Shown here in pieces: positions 42,988 through 51,094 of a DNA stretch of 64,000 nt; the first letter of the stretch is position 1, and every line of letters begins with the position of its first letter. Origin of the DNA: Sphingomonas sp. OK281 (lineage in GTDB: Bacteria; Pseudomonadota; Alphaproteobacteria; Sphingomonadales; Sphingomonadaceae); the NCBI RefSeq assembly GCF_900115295.1, contig NZ_FOVZ01000012.1, positions 1 to 64,000 of the forward strand, written 5' to 3'. Under the pieces are notes generated by a model that was not told the DNA's origin, did not search any database, and saw nothing but the letters and a program-made list of their open reading frames with translations. The position numbers and the translations under genes are program-made.

Positions 42988-44042
42988 TCTAGGCAAATGC
43001 CGTCCTCCAGCGGATAGAAGCGATAGGGCAGCCAGTAGTCGACGTTCACCGCGAAATTGAGCCACACGAAAAAAGCCAGCGCGTAAAGTGCAAGAATGGT
43101 CACGACGATCAGCCTCCGCTGCTTGTCTGTCGTGGCAATCGCATCGGGCAGATGAGCATAGACGAAACACTGGATCGGCAGCAGGTACAGCGCCAGCCGG
43201 TCAACCACGGTCGATGACGGAAAGACGAACAGCAGGACCAGCGCCGAAATCGCCGCCGCCGACAATGCCATCCATACGCTGCGCTCAGGCCCTTCGACAG
43301 TGAGCCGTTCACGAAAGATAAGCAGCAATGCGCCGGGCACGGCCGTCAGTATCAGCCTGATTGCAGCACCTGACGACGCCATTTCCGCATCGACGTAATT
43401 TGTCAGGAGGTCGCCGCGCGTCGCTGCGATGCTGTATCCCAGCAATAGCGCAACGGAGAGACCGAGCACGACCCGGACCACGATGTTTCGGTTGGTGACC
43501 ATCACGGCCAGCGGCAGCAGGATCAGCGCGGTCGAATGGAACGCCGCTCCGGCCAGCACCCACAGCGAATAGCGCGCGACGCGTCCATCGCGCAGGGACG
43601 CCAAAGCCAACAGCAGGAACGACACAGCGATCCCCTGCCGGATGTAGCCCATGCCCATCACGACGATCAAATACGGGACCGCGACCGACAGGCACAGCCA
43701 CGGTCGCGGCTGGTCGAAACAGAAGCGCGCCAGCGCCAGTGCCATCACCACTCCGCTGAAACAGGTGATGAGCAGCATTCCCATCTGCGACCGGGCCGCG
43801 AAGCCAGTTAACACCGTGAACCCCGGATCGGACAGCGGCGACAGCGGCACCGGACTCCACAGCGCCCGTTCGACCATGCGCTCGTAATTGAACCAGTCGC
43901 CCCCGGTCTGCCAGCGCAGCCCGATCAGTGCGGCGATCGCGGCGATCGCGAACACCCATGCGAAGCCGATGCGCCGCGCGTCGGGCCGTTCGACCATTGC
44001 CATCGCCGCCGGGAAGGCGAACAGGAGCCAGTAGACGATCAT
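42981..44042 (-). CDS. EpsG-family membrane protein (putative polysaccharide polymerase)
   Basis: 353 residues from ATG 44042, which overlaps the asnB stop (ATGA). Ten or so membrane spans. The EpsG signature is visible: FAIAAIAALIGLRWQTGGDWFNYERMVER near the start, then GFTVLTGFAARSQMGM and PYLIVVMGMGYIRQGIAVSFLLLALASL. EpsG proteins take the place of Wzy as polymerases in several exopolysaccharide systems. The locus also has an O-antigen-ligase-like protein (58231-59565), so two candidates for polymerase exist. One may act as ligase or in a second polymer. Confidence 0.85.
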   Translation of the reverse strand: MIVYWLLFAFPAAMAMVERPDARRIGFAWVFAIAAIAALIGLRWQTGGDWFNYERMVERALWSPVPLSPLSDPGFTVLTGFAARSQMGMLLITCFSGVVMALALARFCFDQPRPWLCLSVAVPYLIVVMGMGYIRQGIAVSFLLLALASLRDGRVARYSLWVLAGAAFHSTALILLPLAVMVTNRNIVVRVVLGLSVALLLGYSIAATRGDLLTNYVDAEMASSGAAIRLILTAVPGALLLIFRERLTVEGPERSVWMALSAAAISALVLLFVFPSSTVVDRLALYLLPIQCFVYAHLPDAIATTDKQRRLIVVTILALYALAFFVWLNFAVNVDYWLPYRFYPLEDGICLEC

Positions 44043-45973
44043 CCGCGCGCCGTGGCCCATGCCCGGTACATCAGAATCCCCCATAGCGAAGCGGTCCAGT
44101 CGTGCGTACCCGCGACATGCTGGGCCCAGCGCGCGCGGATCGGCGCGGGATCGAGCACCCCGTCGTCGCTCAGCGACGCGGGCGACAACAGCTCCTCCGC
44201 CCAGTCGCGCAGGTCGCCGCGAAGCCATGCCCCGACCGGTACCGCGAACCCTGCCTTGGGCCGTTCGATCAGTGCGCGCGGGACGTGGCGGTAGAGCACT
44301 TGCCGCAACAGCCACTTGCCATGTCCATCGCGCTTCTTGAGCGACAGCGGCGTCGCCCATGCCAGTTCGACGACACGATGGTCGAGCATCGGCACACGTA
44401 CTTCGAGGCTGGCCGACATGCTCGCCCGGTCGACCTTGGTCAGGATATCGTCGGGCAGGTATCGCGTGAGGTCGCGCTGCATCATCTGTTCCTCGGGCGT
44501 GGCACGCAGAACCGGCCACGGGTCATCGCCGCGCGGAATGGCCGCGCGCAGCGGAATGCCGTCCAGCCATTCCTCGCTCGACGTGCGGTGGATGTCGGCG
44601 GGGCCGAGCGCGCTGCCGATCATCCCCGCGATCTTGGCGAGCTTGGCCCCCAGCATTGGAACCGCGCGCGGCCCAACCCGTCCGATCGCGTCCCAGCGCG
44701 ATGGCGGCAGTGCGCGGATCGCCCGCGCAGCCGCGTGGCGCAACGGTTGAGGTAGGCGCGATAGCGTGTCCCACATGCTGCGGGACACCAGATACCGGTT
44801 GTACCCGCAGAACAGTTCATCGCCTCCGTCCCCCGACAAAGCGACCGTCACGGACGCGCGCGTCATCCGGCTGAGCAGTACCGTTGGCAATTGCGACGAG
44901 TCGGCGAAGGGTTCGTCATAGATAGCCGGCAGATCGGGAATGACCCTGAGCACCTCGTCGGCGGTGACATGTAGTTCGTGATGATCGGTTCCGAGATGCG
45001 CGGCGACCGCGCGAGCATGCGGCGCCTCGTCATAGGCGAGATCGCCGAAGCCGATCGTGAAGGTACGTATAGGACGGGAAGATGCCTGCGCCATCAGCGC
45101 GACGACGGTCGAGGAGTCGACTCCGCCCGATAAAAACGCGCCGTACGGCGTGTCGGCCACCATCTGTCGCGCCACCACGGTGCGCAGCTCGGCCTCGAGA
45201 CGGTCAACCGCCGCGACCGGAGAAAGGTCGTCGGTACCGCGCGCGATCACCCGGTCGAGTGACCAGTACCGTGACACCTTGATTCCGTCAGGCGTAGGCA
45301 TGTCGCACTCGGGCGGGGTCGCGGGCGCGGCGGCGCGTCCCGACGAGTCGATGGTGACGATCGTCGCCGGCGCCACCTTGAACACCCCCGTAAAGATCGA
45401 CCAGGGCGCGGGCACGCAATTATGGCGCAGATAGCGCGCGAGCGCTCCCGGATCGACGGGGTTAGCGAACCTAGGTACCTTGCGCAACGCCTTGAGTTCG
45501 GACGCGAAGACCAGCCGTCCGTCGCTCCAGCCGTAATAAAGCGGCTTTTCCCCCATCCGGTCTCGCGCTAGCGACAGTCTGCGGGTCGCGCGGTCCCACA
45601 AAGCAAGCGCGAACATGCCGGTCGCGCGCTCCAGCGCGGCGGCCAGTCCCCAGCGCGCGATGGCGTGGACCAGCGTTTCGGTATCCGACGTGCCGCGCCA
45701 ATCGCCGCCCAGATCGCGGCGAAGATCGCCGTGATTGTAGATCTCGCCATTGAAGACCAGCACATAGCGTCCGCAAGGCGATCGCATGGGCTGATGTCCC
45801 GCACTCGACAGATCTAGTATCGCGAGCCGCCGATGCGAGAGCGCAACCCCGGTATCCGGATCGGCCCATACCCCCGAGTCGTCGGGGCCGCGATGGGCGA
45901 TCGCATCGGCCATGGCGCGGGCGATAGTCGCCTGATCGCCGCCTTGCGCCCAAATCCCGGCCAGCCCACACAT
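44039..45973 (-). CDS. asnB: Glutamine-dependent asparagine synthase family amidotransferase
   Basis: 644 residues from ATG 45973. The N-terminus is MCGLAGIWAQ with the glutaminase Cys2, followed by AHRGPDDSG and FNGEIYNH. The synthetase domain has FLSGGVDSSTV and SGDGGDELFCGYNRY. All parts of an active Gln-hydrolysing AsnB are present. In polysaccharide loci such enzymes amidate a uronic acid carboxyl group rather than making asparagine; the UDP-HexNAc dehydrogenase and the epimerase in the cluster would provide such acids. It is transcribed divergently from the FkbM methyltransferase with about 90 bases between. Confidence 0.85.
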   Translation of the reverse strand: MCGLAGIWAQGGDQATIARAMADAIAHRGPDDSGVWADPDTGVALSHRRLAILDLSSAGHQPMRSPCGRYVLVFNGEIYNHGDLRRDLGGDWRGTSDTETLVHAIARWGLAAALERATGMFALALWDRATRRLSLARDRMGEKPLYYGWSDGRLVFASELKALRKVPRFANPVDPGALARYLRHNCVPAPWSIFTGVFKVAPATIVTIDSSGRAAAPATPPECDMPTPDGIKVSRYWSLDRVIARGTDDLSPVAAVDRLEAELRTVVARQMVADTPYGAFLSGGVDSSTVVALMAQASSRPIRTFTIGFGDLAYDEAPHARAVAAHLGTDHHELHVTADEVLRVIPDLPAIYDEPFADSSQLPTVLLSRMTRASVTVALSGDGGDELFCGYNRYLVSRSMWDTLSRLPQPLRHAAARAIRALPPSRWDAIGRVGPRAVPMLGAKLAKIAGMIGSALGPADIHRTSSEEWLDGIPLRAAIPRGDDPWPVLRATPEEQMMQRDLTRYLPDDILTKVDRASMSASLEVRVPMLDHRVVELAWATPLSLKKRDGHGKWLLRQVLYRHVPRALIERPKAGFAVPVGAWLRGDLRDWAEELLSPASLSDDGVLDPAPIRARWAQHVAGTHDWTASLWGILMYRAWATARG

Positions 45974-46065
45974 TTTTCGCTTCCCACCCCGCCCCTGTCG
46001 CGACAAAGCCGTGGCAACAGGCAAAAGTCCAGCACCGACTGTTGTCGAAGCATGGGAGGGCGATC

Positions 46066-46848
46066 ATGTCCGGGGTGGCGCGGATCAAGGCGGCGGTACG
46101 CGACGGACTGCCCACGGCATGGCAGGTGCCTGCAAAATACTGGCACGCACGCTTGAGCCGTACGCTGGAACCCGAAATGGCGATGTTGCCGCATTTGGTG
46201 CCGCGCGGCAGCCGGGCGATCGATGTCGGTGGCAACTATGGGGCCTACGCGGTGGCGCTGGCCGGGCTTGGTGCGCGGGTCGAGGTGTTTGAGCCGCATC
46301 CGGCCTGCCTGCGCGCGCTCGGCGCATGGGCACGGGGCCGCGCGCGGGTGACGATTCATCCCTATGCGCTGTCCGATCAAGTCGGCGAGGCGGAGCTCGC
46401 GATTCCGGTCGAGGCGGATGGGACCGAACACGACGCCGCCGGATCGATCGCTGCCAGCGTGAATGCGGGCGTGGTACGGACACACCGCGTGGCGCTTCGC
46501 ACGCTCGACGCCTTCGCCTTCCCCGATGCTGCGTTGGTCAAGATCGACGTGGAAGGGCACGAAGCGGCGGTGATCGAAGGCGCTCTGGCGACGATAGCCG
46601 CCAGCCGCCCCGCGCTTCTGGTCGAGATCGAACAACGTCATCGTGCCGATCCGATCGCCACCAGCTTCGCGCGGATCGAGGCGCTCGGTTATGGCGGCTG
46701 GTTTCTCCGCGACGGCACGCTGGTCCCGGTCGCGCGGTTCGATGCCGCCGTCCACCAGCGGGCCGACGCGCTGGGGCAGGGCGGCTATCACAACAACTTC
46801 CTGTTCCTATCGCGTGACCGGCCCTATCCGGGGCTACCGCGGGCATGA
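46066..46848 (+). CDS. FkbM-family methyltransferase
   Basis: 260 residues from ATG 46066 (GGGAGG seven bases upstream; TTG 46042 rejected). The SAM site is SRAIDVGGNYGAYAVALAGLGARVEVFEPHP, and the FkbM signature is VALRTLDAF...DAALVKIDVEGHEAAVIEGA. Family members O-methylate sugars or small molecules. Here it is the first of three plus-strand genes with glycosyltransferases, so the acceptor is probably a sugar of the repeat unit. The stop overlaps the next gene's ATG. Confidence 0.85.
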   Translation: MSGVARIKAAVRDGLPTAWQVPAKYWHARLSRTLEPEMAMLPHLVPRGSRAIDVGGNYGAYAVALAGLGARVEVFEPHPACLRALGAWARGRARVTIHPYALSDQVGEAELAIPVEADGTEHDAAGSIAASVNAGVVRTHRVALRTLDAFAFPDAALVKIDVEGHEAAVIEGALATIAASRPALLVEIEQRHRADPIATSFARIEALGYGGWFLRDGTLVPVARFDAAVHQRADALGQGGYHNNFLFLSRDRPYPGLPRA

Positions 46849-47945
46849 AGCCGCTGACCATCGCGGTGGTGACGCCGCGCTATGCCGTGTCGGGGGTGCC
46901 GCTCGCGCAGTGGCGGTTTGCCGCCGCCCTGGCGCAGGCGGGGCACCACGTCGACCTCATCATCGGCAATTGCGACTCCGACCTGACCGTACCGCCCGCG
47001 CCGGGCGTCGCCGTTCGCATCCTCGACAAGCCACAGGTGCGCGGCATGTTCGCGCCCCTGTGTCGTTACCTGCGCCGGGTCCGGCCCGATGTTGTGTTTT
47101 CCGCCGAGGATCACCTCAATACTTTTCTCGTCGCCGCCGCGATCGTGACGCGGTCGCGCGTGAAGATCAGCGGATCGTCGCGGGTCACGCCGTTCGACAC
47201 CTATTCGAACCGGCCCTTTACCAAGCGGTGGGTGCTGAAATGGGCGGCGCGCGCGGTCGCGTGGCGTGCCGATGCGCTGACCTGCGTGTCGCAGGACATG
47301 GTCGAGCAATACCGCACGGTGTTCGGCCCCGCGACCGCGCATGTGTGCGTCTACAACATCGTCGACCAGCCCGAGGCACGCGCGCGGGCCGCCGAACCGG
47401 TCGACGATCCGTGGTTCCTCGACCGGTCGGTCCCGCTGGTGGTAGCGGCGGGGACGCTGGCCCCGTGGAAGGGGTTCGCCGACCTGATCGCGGCGATAGC
47501 GGTGCTGCGCGACCAGGGCAGCGCGGCGCGGCTGGTCATTCTCGGCGAAGGGCCATCGCGCGCCGAGCTGGAGGCGCTGGTCTCCACGTACAACCTAGGC
47601 GAACGGGTGCGGCTTCCAGGACGGGTCGCCAACCCGCTCAAGTACTTCGCGCACAGCGACGTGTTCGCGCTGTCGTCGCATGTCGAAGGAATGCCCAACG
47701 TGCTGGTCGAGGCGATGCTGGCGGGATGCACTCCGGTCGCCACCGATTGCCCCACCGGCCCGCGCGAATTGTTGCAGGGGGGGCGTTACGGCTATCTGGT
47801 CCCGGTTGCCGATCCGTCGGCGCTGGCCGCCGGGATCCTCGCCGCGCTCGACCGGCCGATCGCGCCGGCAGTCCTTGCCGAGGCGGTGGTGCCGTTCGAG
47901 CAGCACAGCGTGATCGCGCGCCATTTCGAGCTGATCGGGCAATAG
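46845..47945 (+). CDS. Glycosyltransferase family 4 protein
   Basis: 366 residues. GT-B fold: the N-terminal domain begins IAVVTPRYAVSGVPLAQWRFAAALAQAGHHVDLI. The donor domain carries VPLVVAAGTLAPWKGFADLIAAIAVL, RLVILGEGPSRAELEALV and SSHVEGMPNVLVEAMLAGCTPVAT (E-x7-E). This resembles PglJ/WbaZ-type hexosyl- or N-acetylgalactosaminyl-transferases. ATGA overlap with the methyltransferase gene and a five-base gap to the next gene indicate one operon. The sugar it adds cannot be told from sequence. Confidence 0.9.
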   Translation: MKPLTIAVVTPRYAVSGVPLAQWRFAAALAQAGHHVDLIIGNCDSDLTVPPAPGVAVRILDKPQVRGMFAPLCRYLRRVRPDVVFSAEDHLNTFLVAAAIVTRSRVKISGSSRVTPFDTYSNRPFTKRWVLKWAARAVAWRADALTCVSQDMVEQYRTVFGPATAHVCVYNIVDQPEARARAAEPVDDPWFLDRSVPLVVAAGTLAPWKGFADLIAAIAVLRDQGSAARLVILGEGPSRAELEALVSTYNLGERVRLPGRVANPLKYFAHSDVFALSSHVEGMPNVLVEAMLAGCTPVATDCPTGPRELLQGGRYGYLVPVADPSALAAGILAALDRPIAPAVLAEAVVPFEQHSVIARHFELIGQ

Positions 47946-47950
47946 CGGCG

Positions 47951-49048
47951 ATGCGGGTCGGGTTGGACGCCACCTGTTTCGACGATCGCCCATCGGGCGC
48001 GAACCAGCGTTTCCGCGAACTCTATGGCGCGCTGATCCGTACGACGCCAGACGTCGAATACGTTGTGTACGAACCCGTCGAGCACCGTATCGGCGCATGG
48101 TTCGCCGACTGCGGCAACGTGACGATCCGCCGTACGTCGGTGCCGGGGGCGGGGCGGTTGAAGCGCATGGTGGCGGGCATGCGCTACTGGCCGAGCGCGT
48201 TGCGCCGCGATGCGCTCGACCTGTTCGAAGGCTTCAGCCTGCCGATGGTGCACGCGCATTGCCCGACGCTGCTTACCATACACGATCTGCGCCCGTTGCG
48301 CGCTGACCGGCCGCTGGCTGAAAGGCTGGTCGGGCGGCCGGTCCTGCGCCATGGTTTCTCAAACGCGACGCGGGTGATCGCGGTGTCGCGCACGGTCGCC
48401 GACGAGATCGCCGCCTTCCGCCCCCGTACTCCGGTGGAGGTGATCCATAACGGTGTCGACGTTGCCCGGTTCGTGCCGGCGCCGTCCCCGCCCGATCTGC
48501 CTCGTCTGCCCGACCGCTTCCTCCTGGCGGTCGGGCATATCGAGACGCGCAAGAACCTGGAAACGTTGGTCCGTGCGGTGGCGGTGCTGCGCGACCGAGG
48601 ACAAGCGTGTCCGCTCCGGATCGTCGGGAATGACGGCGGCGCGATCGGGGCGGTTGCCGCGCTGATCGACGAACTGGGTGTCGGCGATCTCGTCCGCATC
48701 GTCCACGGCGCCAACGACGCCATGGTCCAGGCGCTCTATGCGGCGTGCACCATGGTCGTGGTGCCCTCCACCTATGAAGGCTTCGGCATCGCGGTGATAG
48801 AGGCGATGGCGAGTCGCCGGCCGGTCGTCACCAGTGATATCGCGGTGTTCCGCGAATTGAGTCAGGGACAGGGGCGCGACTTTGCTCGCTGCGACCCGTA
48901 CGCCGCCGCCGCCGCGATCGAGCGGGTGTGGTCCGATCCAGCGGAGGCGGCGCGTCTGGTCGCGTTCGGCGATCGTCGGGTGCGCGACTTCGCCTTCCCT
49001 ACGCTCGCGGGCCAGTTGGCTGCGCTGCACCGGCGGATGACGTCATAA
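47951..49048 (+). CDS. Glycosyltransferase family 4 protein
   Basis: 365 residues. The start is MRVGLDATCFDDRPSGANQRFRELYGAL, the mannosyltransferase-type G-x-x-R loop. The donor domain shows PDRFLLAVGHIETRKNLETLVRAVAVL and VPSTYEGFGIAVIEAMASRRPVVTSD (E-x7-E). It resembles WbaZ/MtfB-like mannosyl- or rhamnosyl-transferases. Five bases separate it from the previous gene. The 3' end runs 50 bases into the convergent glycosyltransferase gene. Confidence 0.9.
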   Translation: MRVGLDATCFDDRPSGANQRFRELYGALIRTTPDVEYVVYEPVEHRIGAWFADCGNVTIRRTSVPGAGRLKRMVAGMRYWPSALRRDALDLFEGFSLPMVHAHCPTLLTIHDLRPLRADRPLAERLVGRPVLRHGFSNATRVIAVSRTVADEIAAFRPRTPVEVIHNGVDVARFVPAPSPPDLPRLPDRFLLAVGHIETRKNLETLVRAVAVLRDRGQACPLRIVGNDGGAIGAVAALIDELGVGDLVRIVHGANDAMVQALYAACTMVVVPSTYEGFGIAVIEAMASRRPVVTSDIAVFRELSQGQGRDFARCDPYAAAAAIERVWSDPAEAARLVAFGDRRVRDFAFPTLAGQLAALHRRMTS

Positions 49049-50087
49049 TCGCAGCCAGTCCCACGCGCGCCGCTTCGGGGCTATGGAAGCGGTCGAACAG
49101 TTCGCGCATCGCCGGGTCGAACGGCGGCGGGTTGTCGGCCAACGTCGTCGCGATCGCCGCGACGAACCCGTCGACATCGCTAGCAACGCGGCTGGCTGCG
49201 ATCACCGCTGAGGCATAGCCGGTGAACGCTTCGGGGGTGCCTACCACCCGCTTTCCGTGCATCAGCGCTTCGGCGACCTTGGTCTTCATGCCCGATCCGT
49301 CGAAGATCGGTGCGATGACCAGCCGCGCGTCGCGATACCATGGAGCCAGATCATCGACCGCGCCGACCACATCCACCCCGGCCAGCGGCGGCAGGTCGCG
49401 CCCTACGACGACGGTGCGCACCCTGATCCGTGGCGCGACATGGCGTGCGAACCACGCGGCTCCGGCGCGATTGGCGTAGAACCCGCCGCCTACGAACAGT
49501 ACGAAGTTGCCGCCGGGGTCCCGCGGTCCGGCCGCGACCGGACGATCGATCATCACCAGCGGTAGGATCGCGTCGGCGCTGCGCCCGTACCAGCGTCGCA
49601 GCAACTCGCCATCACGGACGTTGAGGCATACGATCGTGTCGCTGTACCGCGTTGCCCAGCGTTCTGCCCGCCAATTGGCGGCGAGGACGCCCGCTGCTCG
49701 CACGTTAGGTCGGTCGCGCAACGCCCCGACGAAGAAGCGTGCCTCGACATTGTGGAAGAAGGTGACGATCCGCACGTCGACGTTGGCGCGTCGCACCGCC
49801 CGCGCAACCGCCCCCAGATTAGATCCGTCGAGGAACAATTGTGCGATCCCGCGCCTGCGGATCAGGTCGACGATGCATGACAGGCTGGCGGTGCTCACCC
49901 CGTTGATATGGCCGTAAGCCACAGCGGCCAGCGGGCCGGACGCGGCCCCTTCGAGGCGATAGGTCAGGAGGTCGTCCCCGAACAGGTCGCGGAGCGCGGC
50001 GCGGTGTGCGCTAGCCAGCATCGCCCGCCCGCCGGGCGGGGCGTCGTCGGCCAGGGGACTGACCAGCAGGACGGGGCGGTCGCGCAT
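48999..50087 (-). CDS. Glycosyltransferase (GT-B, family 1/4 type)
   Basis: 362 residues from ATG 50087 (MRDRPVLLVSPLADDAPPGG); ATG 50165 is in frame and would overlap the divergent GT2 start. The acceptor part has IAQLFLDGSNLGAVARAV and VTFFHNVEARFF; the donor part has FVLFVGGGFYANRAGAAWF, RLVIAPIFDGSGMKTKVAEALMHGKRVVGT and ends in helices. The G-S-G-M-K-T-K-V-x-E-A pattern is that of the glycan-transferring enzymes with an E-x7-E variant. It is on the opposite strand to the neighbours, so it is transcribed alone. Its sugar is unknown. Confidence 0.85.
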   Translation of the reverse strand: MRDRPVLLVSPLADDAPPGGRAMLASAHRAALRDLFGDDLLTYRLEGAASGPLAAVAYGHINGVSTASLSCIVDLIRRRGIAQLFLDGSNLGAVARAVRRANVDVRIVTFFHNVEARFFVGALRDRPNVRAAGVLAANWRAERWATRYSDTIVCLNVRDGELLRRWYGRSADAILPLVMIDRPVAAGPRDPGGNFVLFVGGGFYANRAGAAWFARHVAPRIRVRTVVVGRDLPPLAGVDVVGAVDDLAPWYRDARLVIAPIFDGSGMKTKVAEALMHGKRVVGTPEAFTGYASAVIAASRVASDVDGFVAAIATTLADNPPPFDPAMRELFDRFHSPEAARVGLAAIMTSSAGAAQPTGPRA

Positions 50088-50163
50088 TGCCTCTCTATCG
50101 CCCGGGACCGGCGGTGCCGCAATCGCTAGCGTGGCCCCGGCAGCTCCGGCATGATGCGGAGTC

Positions 50164-51090
50164 ATGACCGCTCCCCGCTTCTCCGTTGTCGTGCCACTGT
50201 ACGACAAGGCCACGACAATCCTAGCCACGCTGACCTCTGTATGTGCGCAGACGTGGCCGGCGACCGAGATTGTGGTGGTCGACGACGGATCGCGCGATGG
50301 AGGCGATGTGTTGGTGGCAGCGCTCGACGAGCCGCGCATCCGCCTGATCCGGCAAGCCAATGGCGGGCCGGCTGCCGCGCGCAACGCCGGGGTCGGGGCG
50401 GCTCGGGGCGACTGGGTGGCGCTGATCGATGGCGACGATCTGTGGCATGGCGAGCATCTCGCTACTTTGGCAGCGGTGATTGCCGCCGTTCCCGACGCGG
50501 CGCTCGTGGCCACGGCGTCGCGCATGATCGCGCCCGGCGATGCCGTCCCCGACCTGCCGCGGCATTCCGTCACGTCTCGCCGTATCGATTTCTTCCGCGA
50601 CTATGGCCCCGACCTGCTCAACGCTTCCAGTGTGGCGGTACGCCGCGATGTCTGGCTGAACGTCGGCGGCATGCCGCCGGTGCCGTCGGGTGAGGACATG
50701 GCGTTCTGGATCACGCTTGCCGTCGATCACGCGATGGCGGTCAGCGACCGGCCGACGTCCTGCTATGTGCGCGGCGATGGGATCATGGCGCGCGAACAGG
50801 CGGCACGGCTTGCGGGCCGGACGATGCCGGTATCGCCGGTGTTCGCCGCGGTCGACCGGGCGGTGGCGTCCATCGCCGACCCTACGCGGCTGGCGGCAGC
50901 GCGGGCGTTCGGCGATCGTACGCGGCTGCAATATGCGCGAAGCGAGCTTTATGCGGGCCGTCCTGCGGATGCACGGCGGCTGCTGGCCGGGGTCGCGCGG
51001 CGGCGGGGCGGGGCCTACGTCGCCTATCGCCTGCTCGCACTATTGCCAGGCCCCGTGTTGCGCGCAGGCATGCAGTGGCGACGGCGATGA
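50164..51090 (+). CDS. Glycosyltransferase family 2 protein
   Basis: 308 residues. GT-A fold: FSVVVPLYDKATTILATLTSVCAQTWPATEIVVVDDGSRDGG at the start (first Asp pair), ANGGPAAARNAGVGAARGDWVALIDGDDLW with the DXD-like metal site, and a C-terminal part with EDMAFWITLAVDH (catalytic acid). An inverting transferase for the repeat unit. It lies alone on the plus strand between two minus-strand genes. The last 70 residues are basic and may contact the membrane. Confidence 0.9.
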   Translation: MTAPRFSVVVPLYDKATTILATLTSVCAQTWPATEIVVVDDGSRDGGDVLVAALDEPRIRLIRQANGGPAAARNAGVGAARGDWVALIDGDDLWHGEHLATLAAVIAAVPDAALVATASRMIAPGDAVPDLPRHSVTSRRIDFFRDYGPDLLNASSVAVRRDVWLNVGGMPPVPSGEDMAFWITLAVDHAMAVSDRPTSCYVRGDGIMAREQAARLAGRTMPVSPVFAAVDRAVASIADPTRLAAARAFGDRTRLQYARSELYAGRPADARRLLAGVARRRGGAYVAYRLLALLPGPVLRAGMQWRRR

Positions 51091-51094
51091 TCGC

